Shown here piece after piece: positions 10,009 to 20,781 of a DNA stretch of 64,000 bases (position 1 is the first letter of the stretch; each line of letters opens with the position of its first letter). Origin of the DNA: Uloborus plumipes (taxonomy: Eukaryota; Arthropoda; Arachnida; Araneae; Uloboridae); contig JAXGGA010003035.1 of NCBI GenBank assembly GCA_038373865.1, positions 1 through 64,000 on the forward strand, given 5' to 3'. The position numbers and the translations under genes were made by a program. The notes below the pieces were generated by a model. The model was given only the letters and a program-made list of their open reading frames with translations. It ran no database searches and was not told the DNA's origin.

Positions 10009-10069
10009 AATGTAAAAAGAACTTGGCAATCATTGCCTTCCCAAAAATTACACCTCATAAAGATCTACC
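10009..10069 (+). CDS. Candidate 61 bp exon
   Basis: Acceptor-like CTGATCATTACAG precedes it and a strong donor CC|GTAAGT follows at 10070. The frame reads CKKNLAIIAFPKITPHKDL. Its first half matches the candidate exon at 5444-5510 at protein level (K-N-L-A-V/I-I). Two matching short exon-like segments are suggestive, but the family is unknown and the splice phases do not clearly agree. Confidence 0.25.
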
Positions 10070-10494
10070 GTAAGTTCTATTACTTAACCCTTTTAATATG
10101 ATTATTGACTGAAAACCCTTTTATGTTTGTATCACGTTTAAAAAACAGTAAGAAATTTTAAGTAAACAAAATTTCATTTTAAAATTTCGACTGTTATTTG
10201 GAAATCATGCTCACGCTTCATGTAAATTTAAAACATAATGAGAAATATTACACTAAATTGCATTTAAATTGCTGTAGCCCAATACATTATACGAATTCTC
10301 TGGGAAATTCAATATTAACGTGTATTGTAATTTCGAATGTATTAACTATCGCGGAATTGAAAGTTAAAGTTAATATTACTGCTCATACGCAGAGAGATAT
10401 GTTATCGCACAGCTAACCCTGAATCCACAATTAGTAAACTAATACATATTCATCTGCTGTTTTATCTCTTCATCATTTGTTTGCGGTACTGATA

Positions 10495-10658
10495 TTGAAT
10501 TATTCATCAAACTCGAGGTTTTATCCGAGCAATATACCTCAAGCTGAGCTTCATTCGCCTCACGGATCCCGATCAGAGAGTTAAATTACATAGAGATGCT
10601 CAAAGGCTAAACTGTGGACTAGAAATAGCAAGGGTCAGTGGTGTTAAAAGATTAGGGG
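10495..10658 (+). CDS. Candidate exon with a coding-like frame
   Basis: A less AT-rich patch remains open in one forward frame for about 55 codons, including LSFIRLTDPDQRVKLHRDAQ and LNCGLEIARVSG. A donor-like GGG|GTACGT lies at 10659. Upstream, acceptor-like strings occur near 10525 (TTTTATCCGAG). Composition and amino-acid make-up look coding, but I do not recognise the product. It could be part of the same unit as the segment at 10009-10069. Confidence 0.25.
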
Positions 10659-10659
10659 T

Positions 10660-11144
10660 ACGTTGGATTTTTTTTTTTTTTGACAATTAACGCCGCAGAA
10701 TAAATGTATTGTGAAGAAAAAGCACGTGTAGGTGTTAACAAAGGTTTTTTTTTTTTTTTTTTTTTTGTGCGTGTGATTTAAAGTATTAAAAAAATTTCGT
10801 GCGCTGCCATTTTATTAAAAGAAACGCTCTGCCACTTTCAAAGGGATTAATTTTCATTTGAATAGTGTACGAATTTTTTCCTGTTTTCTTTTCCAAATTA
10901 AAACTATTTTCTAAATGTTGACACATTAGAAAAAGGGATTGAGCTGGCTCTGAAATTAATTCGCTTTATGTTTATTTTCCCTTCAAACTAAAATTGTATT
11001 TACGTAATGTTGCAATTTTATCACGTGTATTTGCTTGATGAAGAATGAATTGGTTATGCAATTCGTAATGAAAAAAAAATAGTTTGGGATGTGGTTTTCG
11101 ACTTACTTGCTCAAAGGCTTGGATAAGTACTATCAATATACTAG
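10660..11144. other. Unassigned AT-rich stretch with T-runs
   Basis: Long T-runs at about 10669-10681 and 10745-10766; nothing else recognised. Confidence 0.4.
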
Positions 11145-11146
11145 TA

Positions 11147-11321
11147 CTGTCCTCCCCGCTTAATCGGGTAACGGATAAACGAATACCCCGCTTATACGAA
11201 TAAAATATCTCGGAACCGATGCCATAGACGTAATGTTAAAGATCCCCGCTTAATCGAATACCCCGTTTAATCGAATAATATTTCTTGGAACCGTCAGTAT
11301 TCGTTTAAGCGGGGCCGACAG
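11147..11321. mobile_element. 175 bp TA-flanked MITE
   Basis: TA at 11145-11146 and 11322-11323. Ends CTGTCCTCCCCGCTTAATC and, inverted, CTGTCGGCCCCGCTTAAAC. The internal phrase GAATACCCCGCTTATACGAA recurs as GAATACCCCGTTTAATCGAA. The pattern fits pogo/Tigger-derived or mariner-derived MITEs. Confidence 0.7.
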
Positions 11322-11323
11322 TA

Positions 11324-11718
11324 TCGTAATACAAGTATCAACAAATTATGGACGAAAACAAATTTTGAGAATTCTGGGTTGAGTTGGTATGATTCTAAAC
11401 ACCTTATACGAGGGTTGGAACATGATTAGGGGCAACAATTTATTTACACCTAATACAAAGTAATAGACCAGCAAGGTTCACTGTTTTTCATTATCATTAG
11501 CATTGTATGAACACATTTCTACCAATGTGAAATTCATAGGAAACCTGTAGCAGAGCCTATTCTGTCAATAGTTTTATTGGAGTGATATACTGTGGTAGGA
11601 AGATGTAACAGTTATGAAGCACAAATTTAATGAAGTGATTTATTAATTTAGGGAAGATCCTAATAAATTTTAAACGTGCATGTTTTTTTTTTTTTAATTA
11701 AAACTTCCCACTGAGTTA
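11324..11718. other. Unassigned AT-rich stretch
   Basis: No feature recognised. Confidence 0.4.
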
Positions 11719-11720
11719 TA

Positions 11721-13003
11721 CCGTAAAATGGGGTATATGGGAACAGCGGGGTCAATCGGAACAAAACTTCCCGACCATACAAAGAAATTCTTCATAAATA
11801 TACTATTGGGTATTTTTCGCCATTAATTTTTTTTATAGAAAGGTAAGATCATAGGAAGTAGGAAAAAATTACTTTTTCAATCTGGCAACGTTACTAGCTT
11901 ATAAGGAGGGCTGCAAGTGGAATGCTAGAAAATATCACATTTCATAGACTGCAAACCTTCATATGTAAGTACAAACCTTCTTATAATTTAAACCTAAGAG
12001 TGGTATGTTTCAATTATGCATGTATCTGAGCAACTGAATACCACATTAAAATTTACATTTTTAAAAAATTGTGTCATAAAAATGAAGAATACTGAAAAAT
12101 GACATAGGAAAAAAAATTGTGGGGTGTATCAGAACACTTGGTTCTGTTGTTCCAGTTCAAACTTATTTAAAGGAAACTGTTTGAAAAATCAAGATTCTAA
12201 CCCCAATTTCTCTAGTCAAGACAAGAGCAAGGATTTATTACTGTTTATCTCTTCTCGTGAGCAACTAGATCTTAGAATGACCGAAAAGTGCAGATTTAAA
12301 AAGATTTTTGCTCCAGAAGACTTCTTTTTACCTAAAATACATTGGGGAAGTCATACAAACTTGATGTAGCAAAAGTCCAGCACACAGACAGTGATGAATA
12401 AGTGGGAAAATCTTAAAGGACAATCCCCAAAACCCAGAGATTTTAAGAAACTAAAGAAAAGGCATCGTTCATCCCAGAGGATGTTATGAAAAAACTTAAG
12501 TCACAACTGCTAGTTTTAAGGCCAAGTACATATTTGTGGACGATATGAGTGACTGCAATTCATGTTACTTCTTTGTATTTCAACTCAAAAGCATTTCTTA
12601 AAATTAGTTTTAATTTTTCATAATTTCAAAATCATTTTTAATTCTGACAAATCATAAATCTTTACTGGTATAGAAAATAAACCTTTTATTTGACAGTAAC
12701 TATCAGTTCTTATTCTCCCCCATCTATATTACTCATGTTTGTGAGACCTCTTGCAGGTTAAGTTAAAAAAATAAAAATTTTATCATGTGTTCCGTTGACC
12801 CCTATCAGCGGGGTGATTCGGAACACCATTAAATTCCTATATATATAAATAATTACTGTTCGAAATGTTTTGTCTTTGCTTGGAATATCAAAAGCAAAGC
12901 AAGACCGAAGTTTTTACCCAAATAATCAAATTAAAAAAAATATTTTAAATACTTTTTTTTACAATTAAAGCTGAAAAGTGTTCCGATTCACCCCATTTTA
13001 CGG
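11721..13003. mobile_element. TA-flanked element with reiterated GGGGT..ATCGGAACA motif
   Basis: TA at 11719-11720 and 13004-13005 brackets 1283 bp with ends CCGTAAAATGGGGTATATGG and GATTCACCCCATTTTACGG. The terminal phrase recurs inside: GGGGTCAATCGGAACA (about 11749), GGGTGTATCAGAACAC (about 12122), and the inverted and direct pair around 12788-12826. The pattern fits a pogo/Tigger-like non-autonomous element. A forward frame at 12124-12369 is open but I see no transposase motif in it. Confidence 0.75.
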
Positions 13004-13032
13004 TACATTTTTAAACCACATAGGCATTTCAA

Positions 13033-13242
13033 CCCTTTGAGCTGCCGTAACGTAAAATTCCGCGTTTAGATACAAAGCTGGGTAAATTTACTGTACAGAA
13101 TGTCAAAAAAAAAGAAAAAGCACATTGAAATTAGGAACTTAGTTATTCAATTCAAGTTGAATTCAAAATAACTAACTTAATTACTAGGAGAAAAATAATA
13201 TATACAGGGGTTCCTAAAACGGAATACATGACACTTAAAGGG
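13033..13242. mobile_element. Small piggyBac-like element, 210 bp
   Basis: Starts CCCTTTGAG after TCAA (a likely decayed TTAA) and ends CTTAAAGGG before TTAA (13243-13246). No coding capacity. Confidence 0.5.
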
Positions 13243-13899
13243 TTAAGTCATCTTACAAATATGCTCGTAAATATTTATACATGCTTATATACGTAAATAG
13301 TAAAGGAACTGGAAAGTAGTACATGTATAGTTTTTTCCCCAAAACAAATGAAGGGTCAGGGGGAAAAACCACGGTAGTCACATTTGATTCATTTGAGAAA
13401 AACGAAATTTAAACTTTACGAACTCATAAACTTCCCCAGTATAGGGGAAGGTGGGGTACCTCGGACCTATTTTTGCTTTTCAATTTTTAATTTCATAACT
13501 ATTTGCCAAATTTAAAAACAAACACCATAAGTTGAAACTTTATAATTTCTTACACAACAGATAATTATCTTAAATTTTTTTAAAACTTATTTCAATTACA
13601 ATGTTTGGAATAAACATAATAATGCAGATAGAACCGAGGTACACCACCGGTGGTGTACCTTGGGTTTTGGGATGGTGTACCTTGGACCAATGATTAACAG
13701 GTAAAGAAAACATGATTTTCAGTAAGAACATCACTATTTATCAATCAGTAAACCACACACATATTTAGAAATACATTTTTAATTTGTTTCAAAGATAAAT
13801 AAAAATTTAGATCTTATTATCTTGTCACGCGTTTCCCTTTTTAAGAAATACCAAGATGCTCTATCTCCTGAAAACCATGCTAGAGAGTTTTTTTTAAGC

Positions 13900-14450
13900 T
13901 GCACTTATTTCCAACCAAGATTGTAATTGGATAAGTCAATTCCAAATGTTAACTTCTCGAGCTACCTTTCTGATTCACTAGATAGTATTGGGTGTGGTAG
14001 CTTGAATATATCCTTTTTTTCAACTTCATAAATGGTGGGATCTTCTCTTGTAAACTTCTCATAGTTTGGATATTTTTTTTACAAATTTAACTGCATATTC
14101 ATCATTAGCAATAGAAATAATCTCTGCAAGAAAATATTTGATAGCTTTTTTCCAGCAAATTTCACCAAAACAAAATCGCCAATCTAAATATTGATGTTAT
14201 CTGCATCTTCTAGCTCATTAAAATCTTGCTCTGAATTATTGGATTCCTCATAAAAATCTTCAATATTCTCAAGTTCAGACTCTGAAGAATAATAAAGTTA
14301 TCTCTTAGCTGGCTTAGGGGGTTTTACTGTCTTAGTTTGCTTCACTTGTTTCATTGCCCCCTTTTAGCTTTTTCTATTTCAATACGCTCTTTCCGGGATG
14401 TTTCGGTCAAAATACAAGACGTTCTTTTAGGTCTTCCCCCTAGTGGGTCA
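13900..14450 (-). pseudogene. C-terminal remnant of a pogo/Tigger-like transposase
   Basis: Reading the minus strand from about 14450 downward gives PLGGRPKRTSCILTETSRKE, then an acidic stretch (SSESELENIEDFYEE), then GDFVLVKFAGKK and DEYAVKFVKK. This order (basic linker, acidic spacer, GDFVLVKF module) is familiar from C-terminal ends of arthropod pogo/Tigger-like transposases. Several frame changes and stops separate the pieces, so it cannot encode a working protein. The N-terminal DNA-binding and DDE parts, expected between 14450 and 15300, are not recognisable. Confidence 0.6.
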
Positions 14451-14639
14451 TTTTTTCGGTAGTGCCTTTGGATATGGCCTTATTTCTTCAGGGGAGTGAC
14501 AATGCTTGGCAAAGAAGTACTAGCTTCAAGTCACACCAGTAAAATCATTTTGTGTGTTATTTTCTTCTTGCTTTTGCACTGAGCAATCATTGACATTTGA
14601 TGGGAGGAAATCAAAATCTTTAAAAAATATTTTCATTCA

Positions 14640-14706
14640 CCGTTATATAAACCGTCCAAGGACTGAAGTCCTTGGATGGAATAACCGAGTTAGCGGTGTA
14701 TTGCAC
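14640..14706 (+). repeat. Solitary arm related to the MITE at 31527-31864
   Basis: GTCCTTGGATGGAATAACCG followed by AGTTAGCGGTGTATTGCACA matches the right arm of the element at 31527-31864. It lies inside the decayed Tigger-like element. Confidence 0.5.
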
Positions 14707-15482
14707 ATATAAATGTAGTTAAGAATTCATCATTAGCTTTACCATAAATTATGATTATGCAGTTGCAAAACTGCATGTTAAATTTATAATTTAAGTTAAA
14801 TTTTTTAGTTTTGGAAGGAAATATTTCACTTGAATTTTAAAAGGCATTTCAAAAAACTAAAGAACATGAAATTTTAGGAGTTGTAATTGTTATGCACTGC
14901 AGAAGTGTGTACCTTGGACCAGTCCAAGGTACACCACTTGTATTGGGTTCGAGGTACACCCCTTGGTTATAAAAAACAAAGTAGCTGACCATTGTGTTAC
15001 AGTTAGGATTAACTTTGTTTCAAGCACACAGTGTTATAGCTAGAACATGACTGTATAATGCATGACCCTCATTTCATAATAAACAATATATGTTTTATAA
15101 TAAAAATACCCGAAAGTAACCGGAAAAACTAACTTTTGAATGGTGGATTTCTTTTTATAATAATATTTCAATCAGATAAGCTTTCAGCAAAACAGAAAGG
15201 TATGCAGTGAGACCTCTAGAGGCACATATTTCAACTACACATGTTGCTATTCATATATTTTAATAAGCAGAGCTGTAATCAGCCTAGGTCCGAGGTACAC
15301 ATATGTCCGAGGTACACCACTTACACCTACTTGTTCTAAAATGACAATAATACATGGACTACAGTGTTTTTTCACGAATATTGCATAGACTAAACGAAAT
15401 TACACTTATTTTTCTAACAGGTGGTAGCATCAGTTTAAATTCAACAAAAAGTGGACTACCGTGGTTTTTCCCCCTGACCCTT

Positions 15483-15939
15483 CAAATACATTTTTACTTT
15501 TATTCCATGATGTATATAAAATGAGTTTTAAAACTGAATGTTATGTAATGATTTTTTTTTTTCAAATTCTGAACTGCAAAAAATCTGAGAGTTATAAAAC
15601 AAAACACCTGGAGGTGGTATTTTAAATATCAGCAAACAGTTTTAAGTTCTTTTGTCACGCAGGAAAAAGGGTAATCTTATGGTGCAGTAATGTGAAGTAG
15701 CTTATTGCAATTCATTAACTTTTTAAAGTTTTTTTTTGCTATGTGGTCTTGCATAATTATGTTTCAGAGGCACTCTTTTTTGTTGAATATCGCTGGAATA
15801 AACTTGCCGGACAGTACACCATCTGACTTCCTTTTACTCCGGTCTTCAAGTGGAAAAAAATTGAAAAAATGGCTATCTATAAAATGGCATTCTTTGACAA
15901 CTATGCTTGTGGTTATTCTTATTAAACTTTAGTGTTTTC
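15483..15939. other. Unassigned AT-rich stretch
   Basis: An open frame at 15705-15932 has no recognisable motif and is treated as chance. Confidence 0.4.
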
Positions 15940-16306
15940 CACTGCAAAAAATAGATGTTGTTTTTACAGTATAATAGAGCTAATTTTATTATAACAAACT
16001 GTAAAAATTGCTAATTTCGCTGTAGTAAACTGGAAAATTGCTAATTATACAGTTTGTTACTATGCATTTGATAGTTTTAAACTGGAACCTTTGCTGCCAG
16101 TACTGCACTGTTGTTTTTACAGTATAGACAGTGAATTGTGTGGTAATAAATTAAAATTTGATGATAAACTGAAAAATTGCTGCTTTACTGTAATAAACTG
16201 TAAAATTGCTTATTTTACAGTTTAATACTGCGCATTTTGCAGTTTTAAACTGGAACCTCTGCTGTCAGTACTATACCGTAAAAACAATAGTTTATTTTTT
16301 GCCGTG
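15940..16306. mobile_element. ACTGTAAA-rich TIR element, copy A
   Basis: Inverted ends CACTGCAAAAAATAGATGTTG and its degenerate inverse (to GCCGTG). The interior is built from palindromic units TACAGT...ACTGTA. An internal junction at about 16100-16115 (CTGCCAGTACTGCACTGTTG) suggests two head-to-tail units. Same family as 20307-20779, 42911-43340 and 51972-52371. Confidence 0.75.
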
Positions 16307-18775
16307 TATTTATACTCCTTTTCTTTAAATAAAACCATTTTATATGCTTTTCAATATTGTTCAATATTTTTTGAAGAAAAAAAATATGAATCGCATAGAT
16401 AAAAATAAATTCGTAAATTAAAAGCACTGAAAGTCAATTGTGACAGCACCCCAAATCAAAGATATTATTTCAATGTTTTTCATAAAAGTTAATTTTCCTC
16501 CGTTGGTTGCCGTCGAATACATTTAGAGTATATAACTGATGTATGAAGTTATTAAGTCCAAAGGAGGACAGTAAATTTTTTTGAAATTTCTAACACTGAT
16601 ATATCAAAAACAAAACGTGTTCTATCTTATCACTGTTCCATCTACTTATATGGAATAAATATTTCGTTACTAAAGAGCGAAACACACTTTCATCAATGTC
16701 GTTTTTGCCGAGTTCCTACCGAGACAACTTTCACCAAGATAAACATTTCCCCCAAACGAATTTTATCAGAGGAGCATTTCACCTTCTGTTAAACCTTCTA
16801 TTTGTAAAGTTCTTCTGACCACGGAACCGGTATATTGATACATCATCAAGCTTTTGAAAGAAAATCGTGAGGCACTGTAAAAAGCATTCGTGTCAAGAAT
16901 ACCGGGATCACTTTGTTCGATATCTTGCGTCGACGTTTAAGTTGGCAGTAAGCAACTGGAAGTTAGGGAAAGGGTTTGTTGCGCGTATTTTTTAGTCTAA
17001 AATGTTTGGAAACATTTCGTATGGGTGTATTTTCGATGCGAACGTGATAACCTGACATTGAAAGCTCGAAATCCATTGATTTAAAATTTAGTTTACAGTT
17101 AGTAAACAACAGTTTCAAAAGTTGAAGCTGTTCCTTATGGTGATAAATTTTTGCATTGAAAAGTACAAACTCTGATTTGAAAAGTGTTTTAGTATTTTCT
17201 TATTTTTTTATAAGTTTCTTCATTTGTTTGTTTATTTTACACATCGTTTTAAATAACATGTAAGCATGTATTTGATACGACGACCTATTCTAAAACGAGC
17301 ATAATTTAGTATTTACCAGGTAAATAAGTTTCACTTTAATGCGCTTTTAAGCATTGGATGTTTGAAATAGCTGATGTTTGAAATTGACTACAGTGCTTGC
17401 TGATAAGGCAACATAAATGCCAGTAGTTTTTACCTTAAAATTCCAAAAAGGGTTTTAGTATATAGATAGCTTTCAATAATTTTTTTTCTGCGCAAAGATG
17501 AAATTTAGTAAGCTGAGAAATATTTTTTAAATTGCATGCAAAAATACTGTTTTTATATTAAAAAAAAAGAAAAGTCATGCTTCTGTTATGAGTTACACAG
17601 AAACATATGTTTTCCCTTATATTTATTCATCGTATAGCTTCATTTCAAGCTGAAATTCACCAAGTGAACTTGACAAGAAAAAATGTCGATGCTCTGAAAC
17701 TATTTTCACTAACATCATTTTTTACTGGACGGAGATTAAACACACTTTTTAAGCGAAAAGCTATCTGGTAGTTTAAAAAAGAAAAGTAAAAAGTAGAACT
17801 TTCCTAAATGCTTTTACCCAGATTTACAGGTTAAAAATTGCGTGTCAGTATCTAATGTTTCGGGTAATTTATGACCTTTTTCTATTCTTTTTAAATTAAG
17901 AATGGGTGAAAAGCTTGGAATTTTTTCCGTATCGAAGTTTTAAAGTTTTAGCCGTTAAGACTTTTTTCTCAGTATTTTTTTTTCCTCACTTGGGATGGCA
18001 AGAAATGCATGTTAAGCAAACTTGCTCCACATCAGAAAAATATTAAAAATTTATTGTCCCGGAATTTTTCTTTCAAAATAAAATAATTTTTCTTTAAATC
18101 TTATATACATTTTATTATCCCTTTGGCATCTTGTCGATGGCAATTAAAAGTTTTAACATACTTGCAGTTGACGTGGAAGAAGTAGTTGCTTTTGCTTTTC
18201 ATGCTTTTCGTTTCGAAATCTTACCTAGTAATAAATTAGTAAATGCATTTAAAAAAATTTTAAATAATGCTCGTTGCACGTAAGGCATATTTTCCATGCC
18301 CCAAATAAAGTATTGCAACGTTTTGCCACTTTCAATTTTAATTTAAAGTTATTATTAAAACAAATTGTTTACTAAAAATGATTAAAAAAAAAATGTGTTG
18401 ATTATTAATAAAATCAGAAGCAAGCTTACTGTGCAACTTGACTCATATCACCAATTTGTCGGTAAGTGTCTGTCTAAACTCTAATTGAACTTATTTACTT
18501 AAAATGAAATTGACGATGCATTTTGACTATAGAATGAACCTAGGAAAATAAAATTTCCTTTTTTCATCGGAGAAAGCAATGTTACTTTAGAAATTTTCTG
18601 CCTTAATCAGTTTTGTAAAAAAATTTAGTTGGCAGCTCTAGCTACATATCTCTTTCCCTGTGCCTCATTCTTATTGAACTTTGATGCTAAAATGTTTCCA
18701 ACATACCTTTTTAGCCTACTTTCCCGTTAAAAATAAAAGAAAGACGAAAAAAGTATTAAAAGTAGCTTAATGCAT
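16307..18775. other. Unassigned 2.5 kb AT-rich stretch
   Basis: No coding frame, element end or RNA gene recognised. 16670-16980 is somewhat less AT-rich than its surroundings but stops interrupt every frame. Confidence 0.4.
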
Positions 18776-18862
18776 CGAAAAAATATCGCCAAGTCCAAAA
18801 AATATCGCCAAGTTAAAAAAAATATCGCCAAGTCCAAAAAATATCGCCAAGTTAAAAAAATA
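18776..18862. repeat. Short tandem array of a 20-21 bp unit
   Basis: Four copies of AAAAAATATCGCCAAGT followed alternately by CC and TA, so effectively two copies of a 41 bp dimer. Confidence 0.85.
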
Positions 18863-18929
18863 AAGAGGTAAAATGAATATCGAAAAATTAAAAATTTGAA
18901 AGTAGGGTATTGAGATGGGGAATTTGTGT

Positions 18930-18966
18930 GTCTGTCGGTCTGTCGGTCGGTCTGTCTGTCTGTCCC
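18930..18966. repeat. GTCT/GTCG microsatellite
   Basis: Run of GTCT and GTCG tetramers, directly preceding the degenerate array at 18967. Confidence 0.85.
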
Positions 18967-19300
18967 CCCTAATAACTTTTGAATGAACATTCCGATTTGG
19001 ACAAACTTTTTTTTGTTGGAAAGATCTCGGCGAGTACAGCTCATTCCCATATTTGATTTTTTGATTTGAACAATTTTTGGTTCAACTTTGAGCCGTTCAA
19101 ATAACCGATCCCGCGATACTAACTTTTTAATGAACAGTCCGATTTGAACAAACTTTTTTTTGTTGGAAAGAACTTTTCAAGGATACTTCATTCCCGTATT
19201 TACATTTCCGATTTGAACAATTTTTCATTTAACATTGAACCGCTCAAGCAAGCTGTCACCCCTAATAACTTTTGAGTAAACAGTCCGAAAAAAATGACTG
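18967..19300. repeat. Degenerate tandem array, period about 145 bp
   Basis: The phrase TAATAACTTTTGAATGAACA, then TCCGATTT(G)GACAAACTTTT and TTGTTGGAAAGA, recurs at about 18969, 19119 and 19264 (partial). CGATTTGAACAATTTTT occurs at about 19057 and 19210. Resembles the oligo-GTCT-associated repeats of arthropod genomes. Confidence 0.75.
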
Positions 19301-20306
19301 ACTGTGCAGACGATTTTTTGTTTATTTATTCATTTGTTTTATTGAATTTATTATTATTATTATTATTATTTTTGGCAGACGATTTTTTTTTGTAACAAAA
19401 ATGTTTCATTCACTAGGGCATTTTATTCTTAATTTATATTTAACAACTGGCAACGGATTAAAAGTGAAATTCGAGACATTTTATCAACGGACGAGTTTTT
19501 TTTTCTTTTTTTTTCTTTTTTTTTTTCTTTCTTTGATAAAATGTGTTTTGATGTACTTTGTACTTTTAATTTTTTTTTGAAAACAATTGAGGAATTTTTC
19601 TACGGAAGAACTGTAACAGTTACATTCTTTAAAAGGTGCGACAAAACTTTATTTATTCATTTATTTACTTTTTATGTGTCTATTTCATCTAATGAGAGAG
19701 GTATATTTTGCTTTTAAAGGTATGTTTGACATAATTTTTAGTCTTAGATAATCAAGAGAATAATGATCAGATGCTAGAATGCCGATGTCGATGTACGGGA
19801 AAGTAGGCTCGTTTAGTTCTTGACAGAACTTCTTGTTAAACGTTAAAACAGTTATCTTGCAGTAAAAGCATTTTCTTTAAAATTAAAAGAAAAACGTATC
19901 TTAACTTATTTGTTTCTATCACACATGTTTTAACAACCACCCTGTAACGGATTGCCCTAGCTATTCAGAGTTGAATTTTAAAATAAAAAATATTTTGTGA
20001 AACAAATCGGACAATTTAGACGGGGTCACAATAAATACTCTCTCCTAATTAATTATTTCATAAGCTAATTAAATGAAATGAATGAATAAGTGAAACATAC
20101 TTTTTATGGAATGACATATAGAACTTGCAGGTTTTAAACAAACTATATTTGCTTACAATCATTTCATCCTCAAAAAGCAGCAGAAACTTTGTTTTCTTTT
20201 AAACTGTTGCAAACAGCAAGAATTTAAAAAAGGATATGGAACGTAAAATACTTATTACAAATATCAATCAATGTATACTGATTGATATTTGCAATATGTA
20301 TTACTA
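19301..20306. other. Low-complexity, unassigned stretch
   Basis: Contains (TTA)n at about 19345-19370, a TTTTTTTTC-rich tract at about 19497-19532, and a 13 bp-stem palindrome AAATATCAATCA...TGATTGATATTT at about 20260-20292 next to the following element. Confidence 0.5.
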
Positions 20307-20779
20307 CACTGCAAAAAACGAACTGTTGTCTTTACAGTATAATACTGGCAACAGAGGTTCTAGTTTAAAGCTGCAAAATGCACGGTAATAAACTGTAAAA
20401 TTAGCAATTTCATTTTCTTACTGTAAAGTTAAAAATTTTACAGTTTATTGCCGTAAAATTTAGCTGCCTTGAACTGAAAAATAACATTATATTACTGGCA
20501 ACAGAGGTTCTAGTTTAAAACTGCAAAATGCACGGTAATAAACTGTAAAATTAGTAATTTTACAGTTTATTACTGTAAAGTGAGCAATTTATACAGTTTA
20601 TTACTGTAAAATTAGCAGTTTATACAGTTTATTACTATAAAATTAGCAATTTATACAGTTTATTACTGTAAAATGAGCAATTTATGCAGTTTATTACTGT
20701 AAAATTAGCAGTTTATACAGTTTATTACTATAAAATTAGCTGTATTATACTGTAAAAACAACATTCATAATTTAAAGTG
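20307..20779. mobile_element. ACTGTAAA-rich TIR element, copy B
   Basis: Ends CACTGCAAAAAACGAACTG and ...TAAAGTG, flanked by TA on both sides (20305-20306 and 20780-20781). The interior holds about seven repeats of a unit near 30 bp containing ACAGTTTATTACTGTAAAAT. GCAACAGAGGTTCTAGTTTA occurs twice (about 20348 and 20498). Confidence 0.8.
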
Positions 20780-20781
20780 TA

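Larger units (their letters stand above)
13444..15327 (-). mobile_element. Decayed pogo/Tigger-like transposon
   Basis: TA at 13442-13443 and 15328-15329. The left end GGGGAAGGTGGGGTACCTCG aligns with the inverse of the right end (GGTGTAAGTGGTGTACCTCG). GGTGTACCTTGG/CCGAGGTACACC phrases recur inside at about 13651, 13676, 14909, 14924, 14950 and 15287. The minus strand carries transposase-derived coding remnants (see 13900-14450). Confidence 0.75.
13350..15482. mobile_element. Inverted-repeat element split by a pogo/Tigger-like insertion
   Basis: The ends GAAGGGTCAGGGGGAAAAAC (13350) and its complement (to 15482) are near-perfect over more than 30 bp, and AAAT flanks both sides. Once the inner element (13444-15327) is removed only about 250 bp remains, so this was a small MITE before the insertion. 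Confidence 0.7.

Noticed and set aside
18727..19050. 107-codon minus frame
   Set aside because: Made from translated 20 bp tandem units and a GTCT microsatellite (QTDRQTDRQTD text).
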